From NCBI RefSeq assembly GCF_001625655.1, contig NZ_AUYB01000093.1, forward strand, positions 61,338-125,337: a stretch of DNA of 64,000 nt. The letters are read 5' to 3'. This stretch comes from Pseudoalteromonas luteoviolacea DSM 6061. GTDB lineage: Bacteria > Pseudomonadota > Gammaproteobacteria > Enterobacterales > Alteromonadaceae. The notes beneath the pieces are model-generated. The model made no database searches, was not told where the DNA came from, and saw only the letters and a list, made by a program, of their open reading frames with translations. Shown one piece after another: positions 9,169-17,143 of the stretch. Positions within the stretch are counted from its first letter, which is position 1, and each line of letters begins with the position of its first letter. The translations under genes were made by a program, and so were the position numbers.

Positions 9169-10020
9169 CTACACCCAGCGGATCTTGGTCATTAAGGTAT
9201 GACTTTGACCTGGCTCTACTGTCGCAATATCCTCTAGCACATTAGCCGCTTCCAAACACAGCATGGTCAAATACTCTTCATTTTGGAAGTTGCTCAAACG
9301 TTTCGATTTTTCAATCCATGGGTTCCATAACACACAGGATGCCGAGTTTTCTCTAGACACTTCAATGATGCCATCTGGTGTATGAATGGTTTGAACAGGC
9401 CCAGCTTGTGTGTAAACCATGTCGGTTTCACGTGCAAACTCTACAATACTATCTTGATTGAATGGCCCTTCACCAAACTCGATGAATTTAGCTCCTTGCA
9501 AGCCATCTACTTTCGTCGATTTGATATCTGGCGTCGGTAAATAAGTATGGAGCGCCTGAGTCAATGAAAAAGGTTCCTTACCTAAATTGGTATTAGTCAA
9601 CCTTATTTCCACGGCATCACTCAATACAAATTCGACCTCTAATTTCGATTCATGAGACCAATAAGCCTCATCAATCATCATCATAGGCAATGAGAGTGAA
9701 ATACGGATTGCTTCTGCTGTTTCTATCACTTTCTCAGCACGCCATACCACTTTTCTAGCCACCCCATGAGCTGGCCAGTCGGGATTTTCGTGCGTACCAA
9801 ACCATGGCCAACAGATTGGGACGCCACCTCTTACTGATTTACCCTCTTGATAATCTTCATCTGCAGACACCCACATTAAATCCGTTTTACCGGTGGGAAT
9901 AAACTCTGTAAGCTGCGCGCCTTGAAGAAAGATCTTGGCTTGGCATAATGGGCTATTCACTTCAAAATATTCTAGCCCAGACTCGGTTCTCGCTAATTTT
10001 ACCGATTCGGAAAATTCCAT
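9169..10020 (-). CDS. D-hexose-6-phosphate mutarotase (YeaD family)
   Basis: A 283-residue aldose-epimerase-fold protein that would interconvert alpha and beta anomers of glucose-6-phosphate and related sugars in the cytoplasm. Characteristic stretches are VRGGVPICWPWFG and WPAHGVARKVVW (His near 96), the ALHTYL segment with the second His, and VLWNPWIEKSKRL with the late Trp/Asn/Pro motif. Length fits the family. An AGGTGG ribosome site precedes the ATG. It stands between the regulator operon and a chemoreceptor, with no clear partner. Confidence 0.88.
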   Translation of the reverse strand: MEFSESVKLARTESGLEYFEVNSPLCQAKIFLQGAQLTEFIPTGKTDLMWVSADEDYQEGKSVRGGVPICWPWFGTHENPDWPAHGVARKVVWRAEKVIETAEAIRISLSLPMMMIDEAYWSHESKLEVEFVLSDAVEIRLTNTNLGKEPFSLTQALHTYLPTPDIKSTKVDGLQGAKFIEFGEGPFNQDSIVEFARETDMVYTQAGPVQTIHTPDGIIEVSRENSASCVLWNPWIEKSKRLSNFQNEEYLTMLCLEAANVLEDIATVEPGQSHTLMTKIRWV

Positions 10021-10154
10021 GATCCACCTATAAATTGTCTTTAACTATCCTTACATTACCGACCCACTTTCACCGAGTAAACCACAATTACGCAGTATGA
10101 ATGATCTTCAACAATTTTGTTCAAAATAGCGGCAAGTATTTACAATTTGTATGA

Positions 10155-12116
10155 CTAAACTTTAAATTTACCCACCAGCTCGGTGAGCTGATGTGATAGC
10201 CCTGTCATCTTTTCACCATTGTCGCAGGTATCACTGGCTATCATACTGACACTGTCCGCCGCATTTTTAATTTCAACGACATTACGATTTATATCTTCAG
10301 CCACATGCTGCTGCTCTTCTGCAGCTGTGGCAATTTGCGTATTTAAATCGCTGATATTTTGAATAGACTGCGTGATTTCAATAAACTGATTTTGCGCAGA
10401 GTGGGTCAATTCAACGGTTTTTTCTGTCCTAGTCAGACTATTCTTCATGTCTGTAGATACACCCTCGGTCATTTTACGCAGCTTATCGAGCTGTGAAGCT
10501 ATCTCTTCAGTTGACTCAGAAGTGCGCTGTGACAAGGCTCTTACTTCATCTGCTACGACCGCAAACCCACGTCCATGCTCGCCTGCGCGCGCCGCTTCAA
10601 TTGCCGCATTCAAAGCTAACAAATTGGTTTGCTCCGCAATACCTCGAATGACGCTCAAAATAGACATGATGTTTTCACTTTCACTGTCTAGCTTTGTGAT
10701 GTCAGTAGTCGCACGATTAATCACATCGGATAAATCGGCAACGCTATGTACTGTTTCGGTGATCACGGTTTGCCCCAGCTCCGACGCATGCTGTGTTTGT
10801 GTCGCTAACTCAGCGGCATTGGCACAACTAGAGGCTACTTCATTGGCCGTGGCAGCCATTTCGTTTATGGCTGTAGCCGCCATTTCCAAGGCTTGTTGCT
10901 GTGCGCTTGTAGAGCCAGTTAATTCATCGGCTTGTCCAGCCGTCGTCAATGCAGTTTGATTAACTTGTTGCGCACAGTGATTAATTTGCTGTACTAGCTG
11001 GGCTATTAAATTTAAAAACTGGTTAAAACTCTCAGCAAGTTTACCAGTTTCGTCTTGCGTATTGATGTCGAGGCGCTTGGTCAAATCACCACCGCCCTGA
11101 GAAATAGCAGTTAACCCATCGCTCACATTAACGATTGGACCAGAAAGTAAACTTGCAATATACGTTGCTAATACAATGAAAATGGCGACCAAAATGAGGC
11201 TTATCACTATTAAAGTCCACATCATATTATTAGCCGTACTCATGACTTCTTGCTGCTCAACAAAAGCAATAAACTTCCAGCCCAATGTTTTGGAAGTATA
11301 AATGTTGGAGAAGTAATCGATTCCGTCGATGGTGATTTCAAATAGTCCATCTGGGCTGCGATTTAGCTCGCGATACAATCCGTTTTCCACTTCATCTATG
11401 TGCTTAAAGGTATAGTCTGGGTGTTTTGCGTTAACCAAAATGGTGCCAGTATCTTCCTCCAACATTAAATAGCCAGTTTCTCCTAATTTGATGCTCTTGA
11501 TAATGTCAGTAAGTCCTTTCAAAGAAACGTCCATCCCCTGTACACCAATAAATTGGCCATTGCGAGACTGTACCGCTTTTACCGTTGAAATGATGGCTGT
11601 ATCATCCGGTTCCCAATAGTAGGCATCGGTCAGAGATGTTTGTCCATTTGCATTTTTTCCTGTCGTATACCAAGGTCTTACTCTTGGGTCGTACTGCGCA
11701 CTCACCTGCCCTTTTGGCCATTGAATATAGCCCCCTTCAGGATTGCCAAAATAAATATAAGAAATGCCAGGGTGAGAATCGCCAAATTGGCTGTATAACT
11801 CAAACAATCGTTGCTCTACCGTTGTTCCTGAGTCTGGCGCCATTTGCTTTGCACTGGGGTTATCAATGTACACCGACACTCCAGAGCCACCATTTTGCAC
11901 ATCAGGATGGCCAGATAGATAGGACACGTTTTTCGCTACTTCATCAAAAAACATACTGATCCCATTGTCGATTTGCTGCGCTTCGCGACTGCTCATTTCG
12001 ACAAACTTCTCGATGGCTAACTGTCGAGTTTGACTGATCACAATGGCGGCAATAATGACGAGAGGAACAACAATGGCGGTAATGAATGCGAAACGTAACT
12101 TTTGCGAAATATTCAT
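10155..12116 (-). CDS. Methyl-accepting chemotaxis protein with double-Cache sensor
   Basis: A chemoreceptor of about 653 residues. An N-terminal membrane helix is followed by a periplasmic region of about 260 residues with dCache traits ([43 protein letters not shown]). A second membrane helix, a HAMP domain and the signalling hairpin follow (tip region [19 protein letters not shown], then [12 protein letters not shown]). The start at 12116 is chosen because AGGAAG sits 7 nt before it; the longer reading from 12137 has no such site. dCache receptors usually bind amino acids or other small organic ligands, but the ligand here is unknown. It is divergent from the porin pair across 159 bp. Confidence 0.9.
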   Translation of the reverse strand: MNISQKLRFAFITAIVVPLVIIAAIVISQTRQLAIEKFVEMSSREAQQIDNGISMFFDEVAKNVSYLSGHPDVQNGGSGVSVYIDNPSAKQMAPDSGTTVEQRLFELYSQFGDSHPGISYIYFGNPEGGYIQWPKGQVSAQYDPRVRPWYTTGKNANGQTSLTDAYYWEPDDTAIISTVKAVQSRNGQFIGVQGMDVSLKGLTDIIKSIKLGETGYLMLEEDTGTILVNAKHPDYTFKHIDEVENGLYRELNRSPDGLFEITIDGIDYFSNIYTSKTLGWKFIAFVEQQEVMSTANNMMWTLIVISLILVAIFIVLATYIASLLSGPIVNVSDGLTAISQGGGDLTKRLDINTQDETGKLAESFNQFLNLIAQLVQQINHCAQQVNQTALTTAGQADELTGSTSAQQQALEMAATAINEMAATANEVASSCANAAELATQTQHASELGQTVITETVHSVADLSDVINRATTDITKLDSESENIMSILSVIRGIAEQTNLLALNAAIEAARAGEHGRGFAVVADEVRALSQRTSESTEEIASQLDKLRKMTEGVSTDMKNSLTRTEKTVELTHSAQNQFIEITQSIQNISDLNTQIATAAEEQQHVAEDINRNVVEIKNAADSVSMIASDTCDNGEKMTGLSHQLTELVGKFKV

Positions 12117-12275
12117 AGCGAAACTTCCTGTGAGCATTCAAAAAATATAGTTGTAGATCTTCAACTATACAAAAAGATTAAAAAATTCCACTTCAATGAA
12201 AAATTGGCGCAGTGTGCAAACTCATAAATTCTCAACTACGCTTAGCCAAAGTAGCGACCCATACGGACACCCCTA

Positions 12276-13532
12276 ATGTCACGCAACAGCAAAGCATGTT
12301 TAGCCATGGCACTATTGATACAAGCTGGCACGTCACCCGCTTTGGCATCTGATGAAGAGATAGCTGAGTTAAAGCAACAACTTCTCAAATTACAAAAGCG
12401 CATCACTCAGCTTGAACAGACCAAACAGAAAGAAGCTAAGCAACGAGCTCAAGCAAAGGAAAACGCACTAAAACCAAGTGTTAAAGTAGGTGGTGCTGTA
12501 CGGACAACTTTTAGTCATACGTCTTATGATGATGACAACAAAAACCGTGGTGGTGACTTTGAACTAGATGTGTTTCGAATCAACTTTTCTGGCAACATCG
12601 GCGGTTTTGGTTTAAATGCAGAGTGGCGTTACTTTGACTATATGACCGCAGTCAAATACGCCTACTTATATTATGATTTTGCCAAAGATTGGCAGGCGCA
12701 AGTGGGGCTCACCAAAGTACCTTTTGGGAATTGGCCGTATAATTCTCATAGCTGGTTTTTTGGCACTACTTACTATGTCGGGCTAGAAGATGATCATGAC
12801 ATGGGTGTGTTATTTAAGCGCAAGCTAGCTGACAACTGGCAACTGGACCTAGGTTTTTTTAAAAACGATGAACTCGGCGGTGTTGACGGATATGTAGAAG
12901 ACCGCAGTGATCGTTACTCCTACGATATTGTAGGTTTCAGAAACGCTGGTGATGGTATCTACGACGACCCCAACCAAGCTCTTGGCGAATACAATACCTT
13001 TTCTGGCCGCTATGGTTATCATTTTAAACATAAGAGCGGTACCACTGAACTTGGCGTCTCTGCTCTTATGGGCGATCTGCACAATGGGGTTTCAAAAGCA
13101 GGAGATTATCATGCGTGGGCTGTACATCTAAACTCTAATATTGGGCCTTGGAATTTCCAACTGCAACATGGCGAGTATGATTATAATATTGCAAACGTTG
13201 ACCGTATTGCGGTGGGAGCTTATGCATTTTATGACTCGATTGCAGCACAAGCGACCATGTCGAACATCAACATCGCATACAGCATGAAAGTTAAACTGGG
13301 CCCAATAAACTCACTCCAATTCTACAACGACTTTGGCATTATTTACGATAAATCAGATAACACCAACGACACTTGGATGAACGTGACCGGGGTATCCATG
13401 TCTGCTGGTGCCTTTTTCTCTTACTTGGACTTTGTAAATGCAAAAAATCAACCCTTTGTAGGCGGGTCCATCGCCGGAGACAGTGATGATACTGAGCGCA
13501 GATTTAACCTTAACTTTGGTTATTACTTCTAA
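12276..13532 (+). CDS. Outer-membrane porin, OprP/OprO-like, first of a tandem pair
   Basis: A 418-residue exported protein with signal peptide (about 1-24, ending ALA) and a short coiled coil (about 26-68, EEIAELKQQLLKLQKRI), as in trimeric phosphate-selective-type porins. The rest is beta-rich with alternating aromatic residues, and the chain ends in Tyr-Tyr-Phe, the usual outer-membrane C-terminus. Stretches such as GGDFELDVFRINFSG and WQAQVGLTKVPFGNWPYNS recur almost unchanged in the next gene, marking a tandem duplication. Substrate is not decided by the sequence. The family includes phosphate, pyrophosphate and uncharacterised solute porins. Confidence 0.85.
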   Translation: MSRNSKACLAMALLIQAGTSPALASDEEIAELKQQLLKLQKRITQLEQTKQKEAKQRAQAKENALKPSVKVGGAVRTTFSHTSYDDDNKNRGGDFELDVFRINFSGNIGGFGLNAEWRYFDYMTAVKYAYLYYDFAKDWQAQVGLTKVPFGNWPYNSHSWFFGTTYYVGLEDDHDMGVLFKRKLADNWQLDLGFFKNDELGGVDGYVEDRSDRYSYDIVGFRNAGDGIYDDPNQALGEYNTFSGRYGYHFKHKSGTTELGVSALMGDLHNGVSKAGDYHAWAVHLNSNIGPWNFQLQHGEYDYNIANVDRIAVGAYAFYDSIAAQATMSNINIAYSMKVKLGPINSLQFYNDFGIIYDKSDNTNDTWMNVTGVSMSAGAFFSYLDFVNAKNQPFVGGSIAGDSDDTERRFNLNFGYYF

Positions 13533-13878
13533 AAAGGTGCCTACGGCCTTATCAAACCAAAAAAGATTGCTGAAAATGCAGATTTTTTTACCTGAGAGCA
13601 AACTTTTTCTCTGAAGTTATGTTTTTTTACAGGCTAAAAGTTAACTCATTGTTTTTATTAGCTATATTTGTAAAAATAGTTTAATAAAAGCACGTTTGGA
13701 CGGTTCCAAAAATAACAAATTCTAAGCAACAATCTGACAAATATTGATGCTTGTTACCACATAGATACAAGCCACTTACAAACATCCAAAAGTTGCAAAC
13801 TCAGTCAATTTGCAGACATAAATTTTGTGCGTTAGGCTTGCGCCTTTGTTAAACCTCACCCCTCGGATAATCAAACTA
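13533..13878. other. Intergenic region between the two porin genes
   Basis: About 346 bp of AT-rich sequence. A weak, imperfect hairpin (AAGG..CC / GG..CCTT) lies just after the first porin stop. No convincing small gene is seen. The region presumably holds the promoter of the second porin, which would then be expressed separately. Confidence 0.4.
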
Positions 13879-15117
13879 ATGTCAAGAAGTACTAGGCATG
13901 CTTTCGCACTGTGCACTCCATTTATATTTACGTCAACCAACGCACTTTCTACTACTGATGAACTATCAGCACTAAAACAGCAGCTAGCTCAATTACAACA
14001 AAAAATCGAACAGATTGAATTACAGCATGCAGGGGAAGCAGAAAAGCAAAAGCCAGAATCAGGTATTACAGTGGGTGGTGCTATTCGAGTTAATTACTCA
14101 ACTAATTCGTACGATGAAGACACTAAAAACCGAGGTGGTGACTTTGATTTCGACGTCTTTCGCTTTAACTTCTCAGGTGAGGTTGCGGACATTGGTTTAA
14201 ACGCTGAAATCCGCTTTTTTGACTATATGAGTGTCGTGAAATATGCCTACCTTGATTACGATATCACATCAAATTGGCAGGCACAGCTTGGTTTAACACA
14301 AGTACCATTTGGTAATGACCCATATAATTCACATAGCTTCTTTATGAGCCCAAATTATTTTGTCGGTCTCGAAGATGATTATGACATGGGTATTGTCATG
14401 AAACGCCAAGTTGCAAACAACTGGCAGCTGGACCTAGGCTTTTTTAAAAATGATGAGCTGGGTGGCGTCGATGGCTATGTGGAAGACCGCAAAGACCGCT
14501 ACTCAATTGATATCGTTGGTATCCGAGATGAAAGTGAAGGCATTTACGATGCTCCAAAAGCAGAACTTGGCGAACAAAACACCTTTGTAGCACGTTACCA
14601 TTACCACCTTGAGCACTTTGCAGGTTCAACTGCGTTGGGAGTTTCAGCGCTCACCGGCGGCTTACACGATGGCCAATATAGCAGAGGTGATTACCAAGCA
14701 TGGGCAGTGCACGTAAACAGTAATATTGGCAATTGGAACTTACAATTCCAGCATGGCCAATATGATTACCAGCTCACTGATGTAGATAGAATTGCTGTGG
14801 CAGCCAATGCCACTTATGACACGATGCCAACAGAGGCAACTATGTCGAGCGCCAATATCGCTTACAATTGGTCCATCAATTATGGCCCGGTTACTCATTT
14901 GCAGATATATAACGATTTTGGCACTATTTATAATAAATCAGATGACTCTGCAAACACTTGGATGAATGTCACTGGCGTGGCCGTCACAGCAGGTCCTATT
15001 TTCTCATATATCGACTTAGTTCACGCTAAAAATCAGCCATTTGTTGGCGGCACCATTGCGGGTCAAAGTGATAATGTAGAACGTCGCTTCAATATTAACA
15101 TCGGTTACTACTTCTAG
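13879..15117 (+). CDS. Outer-membrane porin, OprP/OprO-like, second of a tandem pair
   Basis: The start is taken at the ATG at 13879 (MSRSTRHAF), matching the first copy (MSRNSK), rather than the upstream in-frame ATG at 13825 that adds 18 atypical residues. The product is 412 residues: a signal peptide to about residue 25, a coiled coil (DELSALKQQLAQLQQKI), a long beta-barrel and a Tyr-Tyr-Phe end. Similarity to the first copy runs along the whole length (GGDFDFDVFRFNFSG, WQAQLGLTQVPFG, DLGFFKNDELGGVDGYVEDR). Divergence is greatest in the signal and coiled coil, so the duplication is not recent. Possibly a pair of porins used under different conditions. Confidence 0.85.
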   Translation: MSRSTRHAFALCTPFIFTSTNALSTTDELSALKQQLAQLQQKIEQIELQHAGEAEKQKPESGITVGGAIRVNYSTNSYDEDTKNRGGDFDFDVFRFNFSGEVADIGLNAEIRFFDYMSVVKYAYLDYDITSNWQAQLGLTQVPFGNDPYNSHSFFMSPNYFVGLEDDYDMGIVMKRQVANNWQLDLGFFKNDELGGVDGYVEDRKDRYSIDIVGIRDESEGIYDAPKAELGEQNTFVARYHYHLEHFAGSTALGVSALTGGLHDGQYSRGDYQAWAVHVNSNIGNWNLQFQHGQYDYQLTDVDRIAVAANATYDTMPTEATMSSANIAYNWSINYGPVTHLQIYNDFGTIYNKSDDSANTWMNVTGVAVTAGPIFSYIDLVHAKNQPFVGGTIAGQSDNVERRFNINIGYYF

Positions 15118-15126
15118 TTCTTCATA

Positions 15127-15159
15127 TTGCCATGCAAATTCTCCATATTTGCATGGCAA
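15127..15159. terminator. Strong hairpin after the second porin
   Basis: A perfect 13-bp inverted repeat (TTGCCATGCAAAT / ATTTGCATGGCAA) with a 7-base loop, 10 bp after the stop codon. It lacks a clean T tract, so it may act as an mRNA 3' stabiliser as well as, or instead of, an intrinsic terminator. Confidence 0.55.
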
Positions 15160-15332
15160 ACTCTTCTCAAGCCACTCTCTGAGAATAAATTACTGCACAT
15201 TTCGTCTATAATGGAAAAGCAACAGCTGTTAAAATGACTCAGCGTTTTATGCTGTAGTAAGTCGTTTTTTTTATCCAATTTATTATACACCGCAGGCGCT
15301 AAGCACACTTTAATCAGGAGAAACAGCACAAC

Positions 15333-15722
15333 ATGAAAAAGCTATTTAATCGCTGTTTCTGGCTACATGCCGCGGGGATCATTTTTGTCGGCCTTGGTTT
15401 TGTCGGTATGGCTCTGCCAGTGATGCCAACCACGATTTTCTTTATTCTTGCGCTAGCCTGCTTTTCTCGCTCATCACCAAAATTTGAAAACTGGTTACTA
15501 ACCCATCCCAAATTTGGGCCATCTCTAGTCGCGTGGCGAGAACATCAAGTGGTGCCACCAAAAGGTAAATGGGGTGCGGGTATTGGGATGTTAATTGGTT
15601 ATATCTTGCTGTGCTTCAGCCAAGCTCCCTGGTATGTTCTTGTCATAGTGGCCATCATCGAAGTGTCAGTATTAGCTTATTTACTAACTCGACCATCACA
15701 GCCACCGATCACCAATAGCTAA
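15333..15722 (+). CDS. DUF454 (YbaN-like) inner-membrane protein
   Basis: A 129-residue membrane protein with the DUF454 pattern: LGFVGMALPVMPTTIFFILALACFSR, then SSPKFENWLLTHPKFGPSL, then two C-terminal membrane helices. Three to four membrane spans in all. A CAGGAG ribosome site precedes the ATG. The molecular role of the family is unknown. The stop codon lies only 2 bp from the end of the convergent di-haem peroxidase gene. Confidence 0.85.
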   Translation: MKKLFNRCFWLHAAGIIFVGLGFVGMALPVMPTTIFFILALACFSRSSPKFENWLLTHPKFGPSLVAWREHQVVPPKGKWGAGIGMLIGYILLCFSQAPWYVLVIVAIIEVSVLAYLLTRPSQPPITNS

Positions 15723-15724
15723 AA

Positions 15725-16882
15725 CTAGCGGATTACGCCACCACTCGGATATGGCGTGAGCGCTTCCATGAAGGCCACTAACGCCTGCTGCTCCGCTTGG
15801 CTTAACGAGAGAGGTTGTAGCAACGGTGAAGTAACTGGTGCAAGTGGGTCGGCTGAGTCACCTTGAAAGCGAAAGCCACCAGCATTATATACCGCCATGA
15901 CACCTTCCATATCAGCCAGTAACCCATTGTGCATCCATGGTTTACTGTTCATTACGCCTCGTAAACTAGGCGTTTTAAACTTACCCACATCGCTCGCCTT
16001 TCCTGTCACTAAATAGCGCCCCAAGTCTTCATACTCGCGTTTATAGTAGGTTAATCCAATATTATGAAAGCCGTTATCACTAAAAAGTGAGCCATTATGA
16101 CAGTTCATACACCGTGCCTTAGTCCTAAATAAGTGTAAGCCCCACAGCGCCTGATCACTGAGCTTTTGGTTATATGCTTGCTGAATCCGTGGGTTTGACT
16201 GTGTTCTAGCCAGTAAGAAGTAATCAAAATCTGAACGCCTCGATACGATGGTACGCTGATAAGTCGCTAAGGCCTTTGCTACTTGTTTTGCACTGATAGT
16301 TTTCATTCCAAACACTTGTTTGAATGCAGTTTGATAACTGGGATCCGCGTTCAATCGTGCAACTAACTCTGGCAGTGTCATATTCATTTCGAGCGGGTCT
16401 TGAATAGGCATTAAAGCTTGTTGCTCTAGGCTTTGCGCACGACCATCCCAAAATAATGTGTGCCAAAAAGCGGCATTTTCAACGCTAGGAGCATTGCGTT
16501 TACCTGCTCGTCGATTGTGGCCAAATGACACTGTCCTGCCATCTGCCCAGCCTAGGTCGCGGTCATGGCAACTAGCACACGCAATCTGCCCAGAACGAGA
16601 CAGCTTTGGGTCAAAAAAAAGTCTTCGTCCTAACTCTGCTTTTGTTTTACTAAATGGGTTAGATGGTGGGTGCACAGGATCAGATAACAGCCCAATTTCA
16701 CGATGCGCTACCCCTGCACTGAGCTCGGGTTTAGGCCACGTTGGTGCTTGACTATATGTACTGCGTAATGCCTTGAGGTCAACCTCAGCCAAGGCTGTGT
16801 ATGAAAATGAAAATAAAATAAAAAATAGAACAACTTGAAACATAGGTGACTTAAAAGTGACCGCGATGCGCTCTAAGCGCAT
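15725..16882 (-). CDS. Periplasmic di-haem cytochrome c peroxidase/MauG-type protein
   Basis: A 385-residue exported protein with two c-type haem sites, CASCH (Cys102-His106) and CMNCH (Cys258-His262), and a signal-like hydrophobic stretch at 13-32. The fold pattern (GRRLFFDPKLSRSG, WDGRAQSLEQQA, FKTPSLRGV, MHNGLLADMEGVM) fits bacterial di-haem peroxidases and MauG-like enzymes, which reduce peroxide or oxidise a partner protein. It is the last gene of the operon running from 22659. The order lipoprotein - TonB receptor - small protein - MauG resembles metal-acquisition loci in which a MauG-like enzyme modifies a metal-binding partner (MbnH/MbnP). No MbnP-like protein is seen here. Either ATG (16882 or 16843) could start it; neither has a clear ribosome site. 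Confidence 0.87.
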   Translation of the reverse strand: MRLERIAVTFKSPMFQVVLFFILFSFSYTALAEVDLKALRSTYSQAPTWPKPELSAGVAHREIGLLSDPVHPPSNPFSKTKAELGRRLFFDPKLSRSGQIACASCHDRDLGWADGRTVSFGHNRRAGKRNAPSVENAAFWHTLFWDGRAQSLEQQALMPIQDPLEMNMTLPELVARLNADPSYQTAFKQVFGMKTISAKQVAKALATYQRTIVSRRSDFDYFLLARTQSNPRIQQAYNQKLSDQALWGLHLFRTKARCMNCHNGSLFSDNGFHNIGLTYYKREYEDLGRYLVTGKASDVGKFKTPSLRGVMNSKPWMHNGLLADMEGVMAVYNAGGFRFQGDSADPLAPVTSPLLQPLSLSQAEQQALVAFMEALTPYPSGGVIR

Positions 16883-16904
16883 CGCTTATAATTTAATAAG
16901 GGGG

Positions 16905-17132
16905 TTATTTTGAGTTAAGTGCTTTAGGCTCTGCGAGTAGCAATTGCTTGGCCTCGAGTTGAGCCACTTCATGCTTACTAACCTCAATACATACAGGCTT
17001 TTTTTCTTTTCTTGCCTCACTAAACGCAGTACCAAGCTCGCCAAAACGTTCAAACTTTATCCTATGAAGATCTTCGCTTGGTTGGTAGCAAAGCTGAGCG
17101 ATCACCGCGACGCCTACAATTGAAATTGACAT
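16905..17132 (-). CDS. Small conserved-context protein of the TonB receptor/MauG operon, unknown
   Basis: A product of 75 residues if translation starts at the ATG at 17132, which has GAGGAAA just upstream; the longer in-frame reading from 17171 would overlap the receptor gene. The N-terminal 15 residues are hydrophobic and include a Cys. The remainder is charged (FSEARKEKKPVCIEVSKHEV) with a second Cys. There is no lipobox and no known domain. It starts 11 bp after the receptor stop and ends 22 bp before the MauG-type gene, so it is co-transcribed. A role as a partner or substrate of the MauG-like enzyme is only a guess. Confidence 0.6.
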   Translation of the reverse strand: MSISIVGVAVIAQLCYQPSEDLHRIKFERFGELGTAFSEARKEKKPVCIEVSKHEVAQLEAKQLLLAEPKALNSK

Positions 17133-17143
17133 ATTCTTTTCCT

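Noticed and set aside
10447..10959. A 170-codon + strand ORF opposite the Cache chemoreceptor
   Set aside because: A shadow of the MCP signalling domain; its Ala/Ser-rich translation reflects the reverse complement of conserved MCP codons.
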